Source: Lachnospiraceae bacterium (GTDB lineage: Bacteria; Bacteroidota; Bacteroidia; Bacteroidales; Muribaculaceae). Taken from it: a stretch of DNA of 64,000 bases. Shown here in pieces: positions 16,128 through 24,134 of the stretch (position 1 is the stretch's first letter; each line of letters opens with the position of its first letter). Under the pieces are notes generated by a model. That model worked only from the letters and a program-made list of their open reading frames with translations. It searched no databases and was not told where the DNA came from. The stretch spans positions 24,790 to 88,789 of the forward strand of contig JAMPGZ010000008.1 of the NCBI GenBank assembly GCA_023663655.1. The letters are read 5' to 3'. Both the position numbers and the translations under genes were made by a program.

Positions 16128-17534
16128 TTACATATCGAATATAATCTTCTCATAGTACCATTTTGCTATTCTCACATTTAATTTCAGCGAACCCTTCAGA
16201 TCCTCGTTGGGATTCTCGGGGTCGTAGGGCTCGGGAAGCCCGTCGATGCTCTCGATCTTAAGACGGTAGATGTTGTTGCGTACGATGCCGAATTCCATCG
16301 GTCCCATCACTGCAGGATCAAGATTGTCATTATGTTTGATGAAATAATAATAGTCGAGGTAGAAGTTGCCGTCAGTATCGCGAGCAACTGTCATGGTCTC
16401 GCCTTTAGCTTTGACGGTTATGGGAGCGGTGCCGTTGAGGTCAATCCCCTCGGGAGCCTTGGTGATTTTGAACCGGAAGTGTGTGCCGGTTGAGTAGCCC
16501 TGTAGCTGTTTGTCGGCGGCGGGAATACAGTTCTCCGGCACATAGCAGCAGATGCTGTAGCCTGATTCTGCCGACTTCGGAGCATTGTCGATCTGCTCGG
16601 ATCCAAAGGTGCGGCTCATGAAATGGTCGGCAGGGAGGTCATTGCCTGTGCCACGCTTTAATGCTGCGTCACAGTCCATCACGAATGATGTCTTGGTCTC
16701 TTTTCCGAATAATTTGGTATTGTTGTCAGATCCGTCGGTCGATGTGTGGCGGAACAGATAGCCGCTCTTGCCTATGTTGAATATCTCCATCGAGGCGAGA
16801 GTGAGTTCATATCCGGTTGGGGTGAGCTGATCCTCTCCGTTGGTGAGAGGGAAAGTGTGGTTGGCGCCGCCGTCCATGTAGTCGATGCGCGCCACCGAGC
16901 GTTCGAGGTGCAGCGGGGTGCCGGCGGTGAGGTCGAGAGGTGTTGACTTGGAAAGGTGCTTCACAAGCTCCGTTTCTGTCGGGATAGTCACTGTGCGGGC
17001 GTCGCGGTTTGACATGGGGAGCCCAGAGGTGGCTGTGAGTAGGGCGTCGGTGGGCGAGGCTACGGAGTAGGTGGCGGTCATCGGGTCGAAGCCTGCCACA
17101 TTGAATGAAGTGCCATAGTTGGCGAGGGCGTAGATATCGGCGCCTGAACCTGCGGAGGTGAACTCTTTCAGTTGGTCGAGGGGCACTGATATGGTGGCGG
17201 TGAGGGTGGAATTGTTCTCACGCGAGGGTCTGCCTGAGGAGAGTGACAGCATCTTGCCGTCGGCTCCGGCAAGAAGTATGTGCAGGTTGCTGATGGCATC
17301 CTCTTCCGGACGTCCCGCTTCAGTGCCATCGGTGGAAGTGCCGTCGTCATTGGTTTGTGAACGTGATGATAGCTTCTCGGTAGGGACTGACAGTTGGATA
17401 GTGAAGTAAACATTGGCTCCTTGAAGCGGTGAGTCTTCTGTGCCGAGAGAGTCCGAGCCTGAGCAAGCCCCGAGAGTAAGCATCAGGGCTGAAACGGCGG
17501 TTGTCAATATGTACCGGTGTGCTGTGTTCATCAT
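16128..17534 (-). CDS. Mfa1-like fimbrillin (second, minor subunit)
   Basis: Fimbrillin-family lipoprotein of 468 residues with lipobox LGAC (Cys24 from the first ATG). Typical features are the N-terminal strand block after the lipid anchor, a protease-cleavable loop with an SSRSQ segment, HLERSVARIDYMDGG (the conserved Arg/Asp strand of Mfa1/FimA proteins), YVPENCIP, and a C-terminal segment EFGIVRNNIYRLKIESIDG followed by a short terminal strand. In Porphyromonas-type fimbriae the terminal strand is donated to the next subunit after Arg/Lys-protease processing. It is paralogous to the 18637-20346 product, sharing the VRNN-Y-L and APITV motifs. It follows the Mfa2-like anchor by 23 bases. 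Likely a minor shaft or tip-proximal subunit. Confidence 0.85.
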   Translation of the reverse strand: MMNTAHRYILTTAVSALMLTLGACSGSDSLGTEDSPLQGANVYFTIQLSVPTEKLSSRSQTNDDGTSTDGTEAGRPEEDAISNLHILLAGADGKMLSLSSGRPSRENNSTLTATISVPLDQLKEFTSAGSGADIYALANYGTSFNVAGFDPMTATYSVASPTDALLTATSGLPMSNRDARTVTIPTETELVKHLSKSTPLDLTAGTPLHLERSVARIDYMDGGANHTFPLTNGEDQLTPTGYELTLASMEIFNIGKSGYLFRHTSTDGSDNNTKLFGKETKTSFVMDCDAALKRGTGNDLPADHFMSRTFGSEQIDNAPKSAESGYSICCYVPENCIPAADKQLQGYSTGTHFRFKITKAPEGIDLNGTAPITVKAKGETMTVARDTDGNFYLDYYYFIKHNDNLDPAVMGPMEFGIVRNNIYRLKIESIDGLPEPYDPENPNEDLKGSLKLNVRIAKWYYEKIIFDM

Positions 17535-17557
17535 TCTATGGGGTGGAGAGAGGTGAT

Positions 17558-18607
17558 TTAAAATTCTGAATTATTGATTACTACGTGCCAGTCGTTGACT
17601 ACTATCTTTGTGGATATCCAGCTGTTGTCGGAATCGTTGAGGAAGAACACGAACCGCCATGAGTTTTCGCGGTCAAGGTATTCCTGGTCGCTCATGGGTG
17701 AGGTTGCGTCATGATTCTCCTTGAACATCAGCATATAGTTGATGATGGGCAAACGGAGCACTGTAGAGCCGTCGCTGTGGCGTGTCACCAGCAGAGTGGG
17801 CGATGTGGGTTTCTGTTTATAGAGTCGTGAGGTGTGGAAGCGTGCTACGGCGGCGCTCACTTCAGTGATTGCCGGGTCATCGGCGCGTCCTTCGGCGGTG
17901 CCGGTGGTGAAATTGAGCTGCTCGTAGGGAAGATAGGCTATCTCGCCGGCAGGGATGAGCTTGTTGTCGGCGTCAAAGAGAGTGTTGTCGTCGATGATTG
18001 AGAAGTCAAAGTCGTTGACATCTATGGGCGAGCCGTGAACGTGTTGCAGCGCCACCTGCACTGAATTGGTGTTGCGCATCATCTCCACAGTGGCGCCGGT
18101 GTTTTCGTTGGCGCTGATCGCGAAGTCTACGCTTCCGTGATAGTGGTTGTGAAGCGCGCGGCGGGTGTCGTCGGTGAGGCAGTCGGGATGAAGCTCAACG
18201 CGGAGGTCCGACAATCCGCGTGTCACATCGCTTGACGCCGGATGGCGGAAAGAGCCTTTATCGCATTCCATGCCACCGTAGGCTACTGCGTGATAATTCC
18301 CCTCGGGGAGATCTATCACCATGCGGTAGTCCTCGTCGCCAAGTTGCTCGACTGAACGCTCGGTGCGGGTGGCTACATAATTGCCCTCTTCATCAAAGAT
18401 GTAGAGAGTAAGGCAGTCAACCTGCTTGTGAAAGGCGTTGGCGCGCTCCATGTTGTAGTCATAGACAAAACGGAGTGTCGCGGTCGACGGATCACATTCA
18501 GGCAAGTCCTCATAGAGCGCGTTGCATGAAGTGGATAAAATAGCCATAGAGGCGGCGGCAATCGCCGCCCCTATGGTAAGGATTAGATGTTTAGACTTTC
18601 CGTTCAT
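17558..18607 (-). CDS. FimB/Mfa2-family fimbrial anchor lipoprotein
   Basis: Outer-membrane anchor that caps the base of Mfa-type fimbriae and limits their length. The 349 residues have lipobox STSC (Cys28) and the family hallmarks: an early strand with CDPSTATLRFVYDYN, VDCLTLYIFDEEG, LPEGNYHAVAYGG, and a C-terminal KIVVNDWHVV, where the DW motif is typical of Mfa2 proteins. Length and position directly after the main fimbrillin match known Bacteroidales fimbrial loci. It lies 29 bases after the fimbrillin stop. Anchor function is inferred from family and context. Confidence 0.88.
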   Translation of the reverse strand: MNGKSKHLILTIGAAIAAASMAILSTSCNALYEDLPECDPSTATLRFVYDYNMERANAFHKQVDCLTLYIFDEEGNYVATRTERSVEQLGDEDYRMVIDLPEGNYHAVAYGGMECDKGSFRHPASSDVTRGLSDLRVELHPDCLTDDTRRALHNHYHGSVDFAISANENTGATVEMMRNTNSVQVALQHVHGSPIDVNDFDFSIIDDNTLFDADNKLIPAGEIAYLPYEQLNFTTGTAEGRADDPAITEVSAAVARFHTSRLYKQKPTSPTLLVTRHSDGSTVLRLPIINYMLMFKENHDATSPMSDQEYLDRENSWRFVFFLNDSDNSWISTKIVVNDWHVVINNSEF

Positions 18608-18636
18608 TGGAAAAAAACATTCATTAATTATAGATC

Positions 18637-20346
18637 TTAGAATTTAATCTTGTTGACACGTACGGTCCAAGGTGTCACTTTGCATGATACTTTGATATGT
18701 ACGTCTGATTTTTCGTCAGGAGTATCAGGAATGATAGGATCGGGATCGTCGCCAGGTTCACGGGTATGACCGAGACCACTGATTTCGGTTACGCTAAGTT
18801 TGTACACGTTGTTGCGGACTACGCCAAACTCTTTTTCGCCCATTACACCGTCAAGATTGTTGTCGACATGGCGGTTCCAATAATAGTAAAGTGTGCAATA
18901 GCCAATTCCATCATAATGGCGGTAGATGGTGAAACCGTGTTCTACTAAGGTTTCATCCTTTTTGTCATCTGTAGCAGCAGTGTAAGCGTCATAAGCAGCT
19001 TTAATTGCAGTATTTGCATTTTCTCCTTTTAATGCTTCTGTTTTAACTGCGTCCCATGATGCGAAGATTGTGCCGTCTTTGTATATGTAAATCGGGGCTG
19101 TTCCAGAAAGTGCGGTTTTTAATGCTTCAGGAGTGGTGGTGGTTGCTTCAAGAATACCTCTGAATACAACACCGGTCGAAACTCCTGCTTTCTGATTCTG
19201 AGCCGGAGATGGAATGGTGTTCTCGGTTACATAACGCCAAATCTGGTATCCGTTATATTCTTCCTTTGAGCCTGCATTCCACTCGTCATCGTTGTCATCT
19301 CCGTTAAGAGCGTTGAGAGCTGTAGCTGTGGGCCAGTCAAATCTTTTAGAAGTGGCATTGTATCCATGAAGGAAATTAGATGTAACTTTATTAGACCAAT
19401 CTGTGTCGGCGATAAAAGTGTCATCATAGCTTCCGCACATGGTGACTTTGCTATCAACAGAAGTGTATTCTGTTGAAATTTTGTCAGTAGACACGCGGTG
19501 AAGCAAATAGTAGCTCTTGCTGAGGTTTACAAGAGTCATGTGGGTTAGCTTTATCTGCAAGCCGTTTTCGATGTCGGTTATGTTTCCATCTTCATCTACT
19601 GACTTAATTTTAATAGGATAGATGTCATTGGCTTTTCCTGACTTATAGTCAAAGCGAGCTATAGAACGGATGACACTGATGGGTTCTGTTCCATTGAGAG
19701 GAAATGCTTTTTCCGCTACAGAATATTCTCCGCTTTCAATAGCGGTTATTGATGGCAATGAAGTTTTGACAATCTCCTTGTTCGCCATTGGAATTCCGGT
19801 AGATGATGCAGAAATATCGCTGTATTTAAGGACATCGGCAGTCAATGTGTTGGCAGTATTAATCCAAGTTTCAGCTTTGTCGCCTCTGGATCTTGTGGCA
19901 ATCGCTGATTCAAATTCTGCCGACGGATTACAGAATGCATACACATTAACATCTGTTAGGTCTTGTCCTTTCTCGGTGATATAATTTACAAGTACCGACT
20001 TGTTGAATTTACTTTTTGCAGTTACAGTTGCGGTATTTGCATCCGGAGTTAGAGTAGTAGTAACAGCTTGTGCGATGAATGCGTTTGAGGTAGGATCGGC
20101 GAGTACAAGGAGAACTTTATTAATTTTGTTCTCAAAGTCTTTACCAGTTTCTTCGCCAACAGGATTCTTTACTGTTTCGTCAGCACGACCGCCGACAGTG
20201 GTGGGCAACTTCAGGGAGATCGTCATGTTTACGCCTTCAGCCGGTTCGTCTTCGGGAAGCATCGGTGAATCGTTGTTGTCATCTGAACAAGCAGCGAAAA
20301 GTCCGGCTGCAAGTACCGGGATGAAAAATTTGCTAAATGATTTCAT
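18637..20346 (-). CDS. Mfa1-like major fimbrillin
   Basis: Probable shaft subunit of the fimbria, a lipoprotein of 569 residues with lipobox FAAC (Cys20). Features are a leading strand MTISLKLPTTVGGRADE with an Arg near the expected processing site, NKVLLVLADP, VNVYAFCNP, VIRSIARFDYKSG, APIYIYKDG, and the C-terminal block GEKEFGVVRNNVYKLSVTEI with the donor-strand-like end WTVRVNKIKF. I placed the start at 20346 because the signal peptide begins there; the frame stays open upstream to 20652 but that part overlaps the OmpA-like gene and looks non-coding. It is first of the structural subunits, after the two assembly genes, which suggests the most abundant subunit. Confidence 0.88.
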   Translation of the reverse strand: MKSFSKFFIPVLAAGLFAACSDDNNDSPMLPEDEPAEGVNMTISLKLPTTVGGRADETVKNPVGEETGKDFENKINKVLLVLADPTSNAFIAQAVTTTLTPDANTATVTAKSKFNKSVLVNYITEKGQDLTDVNVYAFCNPSAEFESAIATRSRGDKAETWINTANTLTADVLKYSDISASSTGIPMANKEIVKTSLPSITAIESGEYSVAEKAFPLNGTEPISVIRSIARFDYKSGKANDIYPIKIKSVDEDGNITDIENGLQIKLTHMTLVNLSKSYYLLHRVSTDKISTEYTSVDSKVTMCGSYDDTFIADTDWSNKVTSNFLHGYNATSKRFDWPTATALNALNGDDNDDEWNAGSKEEYNGYQIWRYVTENTIPSPAQNQKAGVSTGVVFRGILEATTTTPEALKTALSGTAPIYIYKDGTIFASWDAVKTEALKGENANTAIKAAYDAYTAATDDKKDETLVEHGFTIYRHYDGIGYCTLYYYWNRHVDNNLDGVMGEKEFGVVRNNVYKLSVTEISGLGHTREPGDDPDPIIPDTPDEKSDVHIKVSCKVTPWTVRVNKIKF

Positions 20347-20392
20347 TGTGTTAATAAATTGGGTTATAATTACTAATTTGTTTTTGCGTAGG

Positions 20393-21874
20393 TTATTGCA
20401 GAAGTTTGAATCCGCATTGCGAGGCGTTTTCGATAGCCTCAAGCTGTGACTTTGCGTCGGCGGCTTCCGGCATCGGGAGCTTGTCGAGCTGTGCGATTGC
20501 CGAGGCAGTGTTGCCGTTGAGAGCGTCAAGAATGGCGCGGGCGTAGCGAGCCTGATCGGTGTTGCCGGCTTTGTCGATATATCGTGCGGCGTTGCGCAGG
20601 TCGTTGCGTTGCATGGCGGCAATTGCAGCATTGAGATTAGCGGTTTCATCATCGGGGTACATCCTCACCGCTATCTCAAATGCCTCATTGTATAGGTTGC
20701 TGCCCGGCTCCTGGGAAAGAGCGGCTACATAAAGCTCCTGAAGTGAGAGTTTGCCCGGCGCTGTGGTCATGATTTTGATAATCTCCTCGGGAGAAGTGTA
20801 GGAGCGCACTGTATAGTCAATGGTGTAATCGGAGTGGCGCAGAGCCGGATACACGTCGCGGAGCAGAATGGCGTAGTCGCGTGGATACTGTGAGCGTATG
20901 CGGGCGTCTTTCGCATCGGGAAGCATCGAGGAATCGATGATTTCAAGAATGGCACTTCTGGAGGGCAGGCTCACCGAGGTGGTGTCGACCCAGCGGCGCA
21001 ATCCTTCCCAGTCTTCAGGCTCAAATGATGTGGTGATCAACCCCTTGGGGAAGCTGTAGAGGGTCTGCACATAAGCAGAAAGTGCTTTTGTACGCCCTTC
21101 GGCAAGACGGGTGTTGTTGGCGTAAGATCCTTCGGGTGAGGCATATCCCTTAATGTGGAGAGTGGTGATAGTGATGTCGCTGTCATCACGTACTGAGTCG
21201 ATGGTGGCGCGTATCTTGGCAAGCTCGGCGGGGTTGCGGCGGTAGTCGGGATATATGACGGTCTTGTTGACCGGGAAGTCGATATATGCCGATGCGTTGA
21301 GCTCGCGAGTTTTCACCGCCTCAGCCTCAGGGGAGATGTAGAGATAGGTCGGGGCGAATATCTTTGGTGTATAGTCTATTGCCGCAAGGGGGGTGACGCA
21401 GTCGCCGAGAGGCTCGGCACAGCATCCGCGCTCACTGCTTATTAGGATGAGCGTGGATCGTTCCATCCATTGATTGTAGCGGGAGTCGGCGCGGTAGTTC
21501 ACCACTGTGTTTTCGCCGCTTCGCATTACTTCGGCGGCGTTGTTGGCGTCGTTGCGGAGATGAGAGAAGTAGCGGTTGCGTCCGGCGATGGTGAATGAGT
21601 TGAGACGCAGTGTGTCATTGCCGTTCACAAATGCCGGAGTGAACAGGATCTCGCGGTTGGATTTCATATCCATCTTCGATGCATCGACCTGCATGGCGAC
21701 GAATATGTCGGTGTCATTGCGGGCTATGCTGAGATCTTGGATTGTGACTCCTTTATGCTGTAAGTCGCTGACCGATAGCTGAGTGGCTTCCGTGGTCTGT
21801 GCTGCCGGCGAACCAAAAGAGGCTGTGTGCCACATACATAGAGCCAAAAGGCTTATGCAGAATTTCTTTTCCAT
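20393..21874 (-). CDS. DUF3868 / OmpA-like fimbrial assembly protein
   Basis: Periplasmic or outer-membrane assembly factor of 493 residues found at the head of Bacteroidales fimbrial operons. The signal peptide ends near ASFGSPA. Residues about 20-140 fit DUF3868 (LQHKGVTIQDLSIARNDTDI). The central part is an OmpA-type peptidoglycan-binding domain: FPVNKTVIYPDYRRN, then HIKGYASPEGSYANNTRLAEGR. The last 100 residues look like short TPR-type helices (TANLNAAIAAMQRNDL). The ATG at 21874 was preferred to 21925 because the signal peptide starts there. It likely anchors the fimbrial base to the cell wall or aids export; this is inferred from the family. Confidence 0.85.
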   Translation of the reverse strand: MEKKFCISLLALCMWHTASFGSPAAQTTEATQLSVSDLQHKGVTIQDLSIARNDTDIFVAMQVDASKMDMKSNREILFTPAFVNGNDTLRLNSFTIAGRNRYFSHLRNDANNAAEVMRSGENTVVNYRADSRYNQWMERSTLILISSERGCCAEPLGDCVTPLAAIDYTPKIFAPTYLYISPEAEAVKTRELNASAYIDFPVNKTVIYPDYRRNPAELAKIRATIDSVRDDSDITITTLHIKGYASPEGSYANNTRLAEGRTKALSAYVQTLYSFPKGLITTSFEPEDWEGLRRWVDTTSVSLPSRSAILEIIDSSMLPDAKDARIRSQYPRDYAILLRDVYPALRHSDYTIDYTVRSYTSPEEIIKIMTTAPGKLSLQELYVAALSQEPGSNLYNEAFEIAVRMYPDDETANLNAAIAAMQRNDLRNAARYIDKAGNTDQARYARAILDALNGNTASAIAQLDKLPMPEAADAKSQLEAIENASQCGFKLLQ

Positions 21875-21908
21875 TAAATGTATATGATTGATGTAAACGG
21901 TTCTTGAA

Positions 21909-22484
21909 TCAGAATAAGTAGACAAGGTTAAGAGCAGCCTTGGTGGGACCTACGTAGTTGTGCACGCGGTTGGCGTCGAGCTTGGTGCCGCACTTTTCGC
22001 AGGGGTAGACATCGGAGCGTGTATATATCCATCCGAAACCTATCTCAGCCTCTATGTTCCAGTGCTTTGACAGAATCCAGGAGTAACCGTAGGCTAAACC
22101 CGCTCCCACCATCCAGCCTTCGTAGCGGTTGTGGGTGAGGTCGGAGAAATCGGTGCCGAGGAAATGGATTGAATTACGCAGGTTGCCGACATTGTACTGT
22201 CCGCCGAGGGCGTGGATGCCGAAGAAATGTCCTTGAAAGCGTTCGCAGAGCCAATAACGGGCTTCGGGCTGCACAAGCCAATGTTTCCAACGGTGATTGT
22301 TGATGGTCCATGCGTTCAGATTGCCTGAAACGTCGAGAGTCCATTTTGGCGCCAGGGGTATCTCCACGCCGAGGTTGGCTACGGCTATCGCGTCATAGAT
22401 GAGGTTGCTCTTGATGGCTAAGCTTTGCGAATAAAGCGTGCCGCCGACAATAGACAACATTAGATAAAAGATAACTCTTTTCAC
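21909..22484 (-). CDS. DUF3575 outer-membrane protein, first gene of the fimbrial operon
   Basis: Probable small outer-membrane beta-barrel of 191 residues with a signal peptide ending LYSQS. The pattern AIKSNLIYDAIAVANLGVEIP followed by alternating aromatic strands (WTLDVSGNLNAW, FFGIHALGGQYN, WNIEAEIGFGWIY) and a terminal Phe fits DUF3575. A Cys pair (PCEKCG) lies in a loop. Proteins of this family are encoded next to DUF3868 and Mfa1-type genes in many Bacteroidales and are thought to take part in fimbrial assembly. Two candidate -7 elements, a small palindrome and a G11 tract lie in the 281-base region in front. Confidence 0.85.
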   Translation of the reverse strand: MKRVIFYLMLSIVGGTLYSQSLAIKSNLIYDAIAVANLGVEIPLAPKWTLDVSGNLNAWTINNHRWKHWLVQPEARYWLCERFQGHFFGIHALGGQYNVGNLRNSIHFLGTDFSDLTHNRYEGWMVGAGLAYGYSWILSKHWNIEAEIGFGWIYTRSDVYPCEKCGTKLDANRVHNYVGPTKAALNLVYLF

Positions 22485-22765
22485 AATGTGTTCAATGGTT
22501 AAATAGAAACTAAAAACAACTATATATAGAACCTGCTACGCTAAAATAGCGCAGTATGGAAATATTAATTCATAGCAAAAATACCTTGTAAAACTATAAG
22601 GCAAAAACTATCTTCGGCGACAAATTTATGCTATTGATTCGGAAAAACAAAATTTTTTCTTGACTATTTTTAAAAGAAAAAATGTTAAAATTTCTCGGGG
22701 GGGGGGGTAAACTATTGATTTTAAAGACCTTAATGACTTTAACGACTTTAACGACTTTAAAGACC
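22485..22765 (-). promoter_or_regulatory. Upstream region of the fimbrial operon
   Basis: An AT-rich 281-base gap holding, on the minus strand, -7 candidates TATTTTTG at 22576-22583 and TAAATTTG at 22621-22628, a palindrome (cgcta, aaa, tagcg) at 22539-22551 that would lie in the leader, and the G11 tract at 22697-22707. The far end is the 9-base repeat that abuts the antiporter stop codon. Confidence 0.5.
22697..22707. repeat. G11 homopolymer tract upstream of the fimbrial operon
   Basis: Eleven consecutive G on the plus strand (C on the fimbrial coding strand), 70-120 bases upstream of the candidate -7 elements. Such tracts are prone to replication slippage. Confidence 0.9.
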
Positions 22766-22768
22766 TTA
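22719..22768. repeat. Degenerate 9-base tandem repeat at the antiporter stop codon
   Basis: Units close to ctttaaaga / ctttaacga repeat with a 9-base period and end exactly at the antiporter stop. On the minus strand the unit reads ttaaagtcg, the same family as the array at 31141. Confidence 0.75.
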
Positions 22769-24052
22769 AGGCCGCTTCCTCTTGATGACGATCGAGATGC
22801 CCACCATCACTATCAACGCCCAAGGGTAGTAGAGGTAGCTCCATGGATCGGCGGGCGAGATTCCGGCAAGCCCTGTGGCAAGAAGCGTCTGTGCTCCGTA
22901 GGGGATGAGCGACTGCGTAATGCATGAACAGGTGTCGAGCAGCGATGCGGCTTTACGCGGCGATACATCATATTTTTCAGCGATCGATTTCGAGAGCGAC
23001 CCCACGGTGATGATAGCTACAGTATTGTTGGCGGTACACAGATTGACTACGCTCACGAGCAGTGCTATCGCAGCCTGGGCACCACGGCTGCCGTGGATGT
23101 GGCGGCTCAGAGTCTGGAGAATATAGTCGATTCCTCCGGCTTCTTTTATCAGTCCAAGCAGCCCGGCGGCGAGAAGCGTGACGATGATGAGCTGACCCAT
23201 GCCATCAATGCCGGTGCCCATGAATGAGAACAGGTCAAGCAGCGGGTAGCCTAATATCAATCCGAGAACGAGCGATGCGGCGATGCCGAGCGAAAGCACA
23301 AGAGTGACGTTAACCCCTGCGACAGCGCATCCGATGATCACGAGATAGGGGAGCACAAGCCACGGATTGAATTCATCAGAGATGTGCACCTCATTCACCT
23401 GATAGCCAAATACCACGTAGAGCAGAAGCGTAACTATTGCTGCGGGCACGGTGATCCACACGTTAGCCTTGAACTTGTCGCTCATGTTGCAGCCCTGAGT
23501 GCGGGTGGCGGCGATGGTAGTGTCGGATATGAAAGAGAGGTTGTCGCCGAAAAATGCTCCGCCGAGCACCACCGCGACAAAAAACGGGATAGAGCCTGTC
23601 TCCATCTGCGCCATCTCCACGGCAAGCGGCGTGAGAGCCACCACTGTGCCCACTGATGTGCCGATCGATAGTGAGATGAAGCATGATGCGACGAAGAGCC
23701 CCGGCACAATGAATTGTTCGGGAAGGTATTTCAAGGTGAGCCCCACGGTTGCCTCGACCGATCCGGTTTCCTTGGCGAGAGTGGCAAATGCTCCCGCGAG
23801 AATGAATATCCACACCATATACATGACATTGGATGATCCTGCCTGCCGTGAGAATATCTCTATGCGCTTGGTGAGCGGCTTCCCTTTGGAGATAACCACT
23901 GCCCATGCCGACGCGATAAGAAGTGCCACACTCATGGGCATCTTGTAGAAATCGCCTATGATGAGCGATACCGCAAGATAGAAAAACAGGAACACTATGA
24001 GCGGAGAGATGGCGAGCAATCCGCGGCGGGTGGATATTGTGTCGTTGAGCAT
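22766..24052 (-). CDS. NhaC-family Na+/H+ antiporter
   Basis: Inner-membrane antiporter of 428 residues with about 10-12 hydrophobic segments, belonging to the NhaC/MleN group that exchanges Na+ and H+, sometimes coupled to malate and lactate. Recognisable segments are VWIFILAGAFATLAKETGSVEATVG, SLSIGTSVGTVVALTP, VLGGAFFGDNLSFISDTT, and CTANNTVAIITVGS, where conserved Asp, Asn and Ser/Thr residues sit in discontinuous helices. It ends directly at a 9-base repeat array. It diverges from the GH140 gene, and its own -7 element is at 24072-24079. The ion is inferred from the family. Confidence 0.88.
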   Translation of the reverse strand: MLNDTISTRRGLLAISPLIVFLFFYLAVSLIIGDFYKMPMSVALLIASAWAVVISKGKPLTKRIEIFSRQAGSSNVMYMVWIFILAGAFATLAKETGSVEATVGLTLKYLPEQFIVPGLFVASCFISLSIGTSVGTVVALTPLAVEMAQMETGSIPFFVAVVLGGAFFGDNLSFISDTTIAATRTQGCNMSDKFKANVWITVPAAIVTLLLYVVFGYQVNEVHISDEFNPWLVLPYLVIIGCAVAGVNVTLVLSLGIAASLVLGLILGYPLLDLFSFMGTGIDGMGQLIIVTLLAAGLLGLIKEAGGIDYILQTLSRHIHGSRGAQAAIALLVSVVNLCTANNTVAIITVGSLSKSIAEKYDVSPRKAASLLDTCSCITQSLIPYGAQTLLATGLAGISPADPWSYLYYPWALIVMVGISIVIKRKRP

Positions 24053-24071
24053 CGGTGCGTGTAGTTTTGCG

Positions 24072-24110
24072 CAAAATTACACAAAAATATCTCGATTTTA
24101 TGTACTTTTG
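24072..24110. promoter_or_regulatory. Divergent promoter pair, antiporter / GH140 operon
   Basis: Two back-to-back -7 elements: TAATTTTG on the minus strand at 24072-24079 for the antiporter and TACTTTTG on the plus strand at 24103-24110 for the GH140 gene, 24 bases before its ATG. Confidence 0.6.
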
Positions 24111-24134
24111 TGTAGTTTAACCAATCATTACGAA

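Noticed and set aside
20347..20652. N-terminal extension of the major fimbrillin by 102 codons
   Set aside because: It runs antisense-like through the OmpA-like gene in another frame, is Thr/Pro/Ser-rich without a signal peptide, and the lipoprotein signal starts at 20346.
22485..22765. Invertible promoter upstream of the fimbrial operon
   Set aside because: No pair of inverted repeats of useful length flanks the promoter; only a 5-base-stem palindrome and the G11 tract were found.
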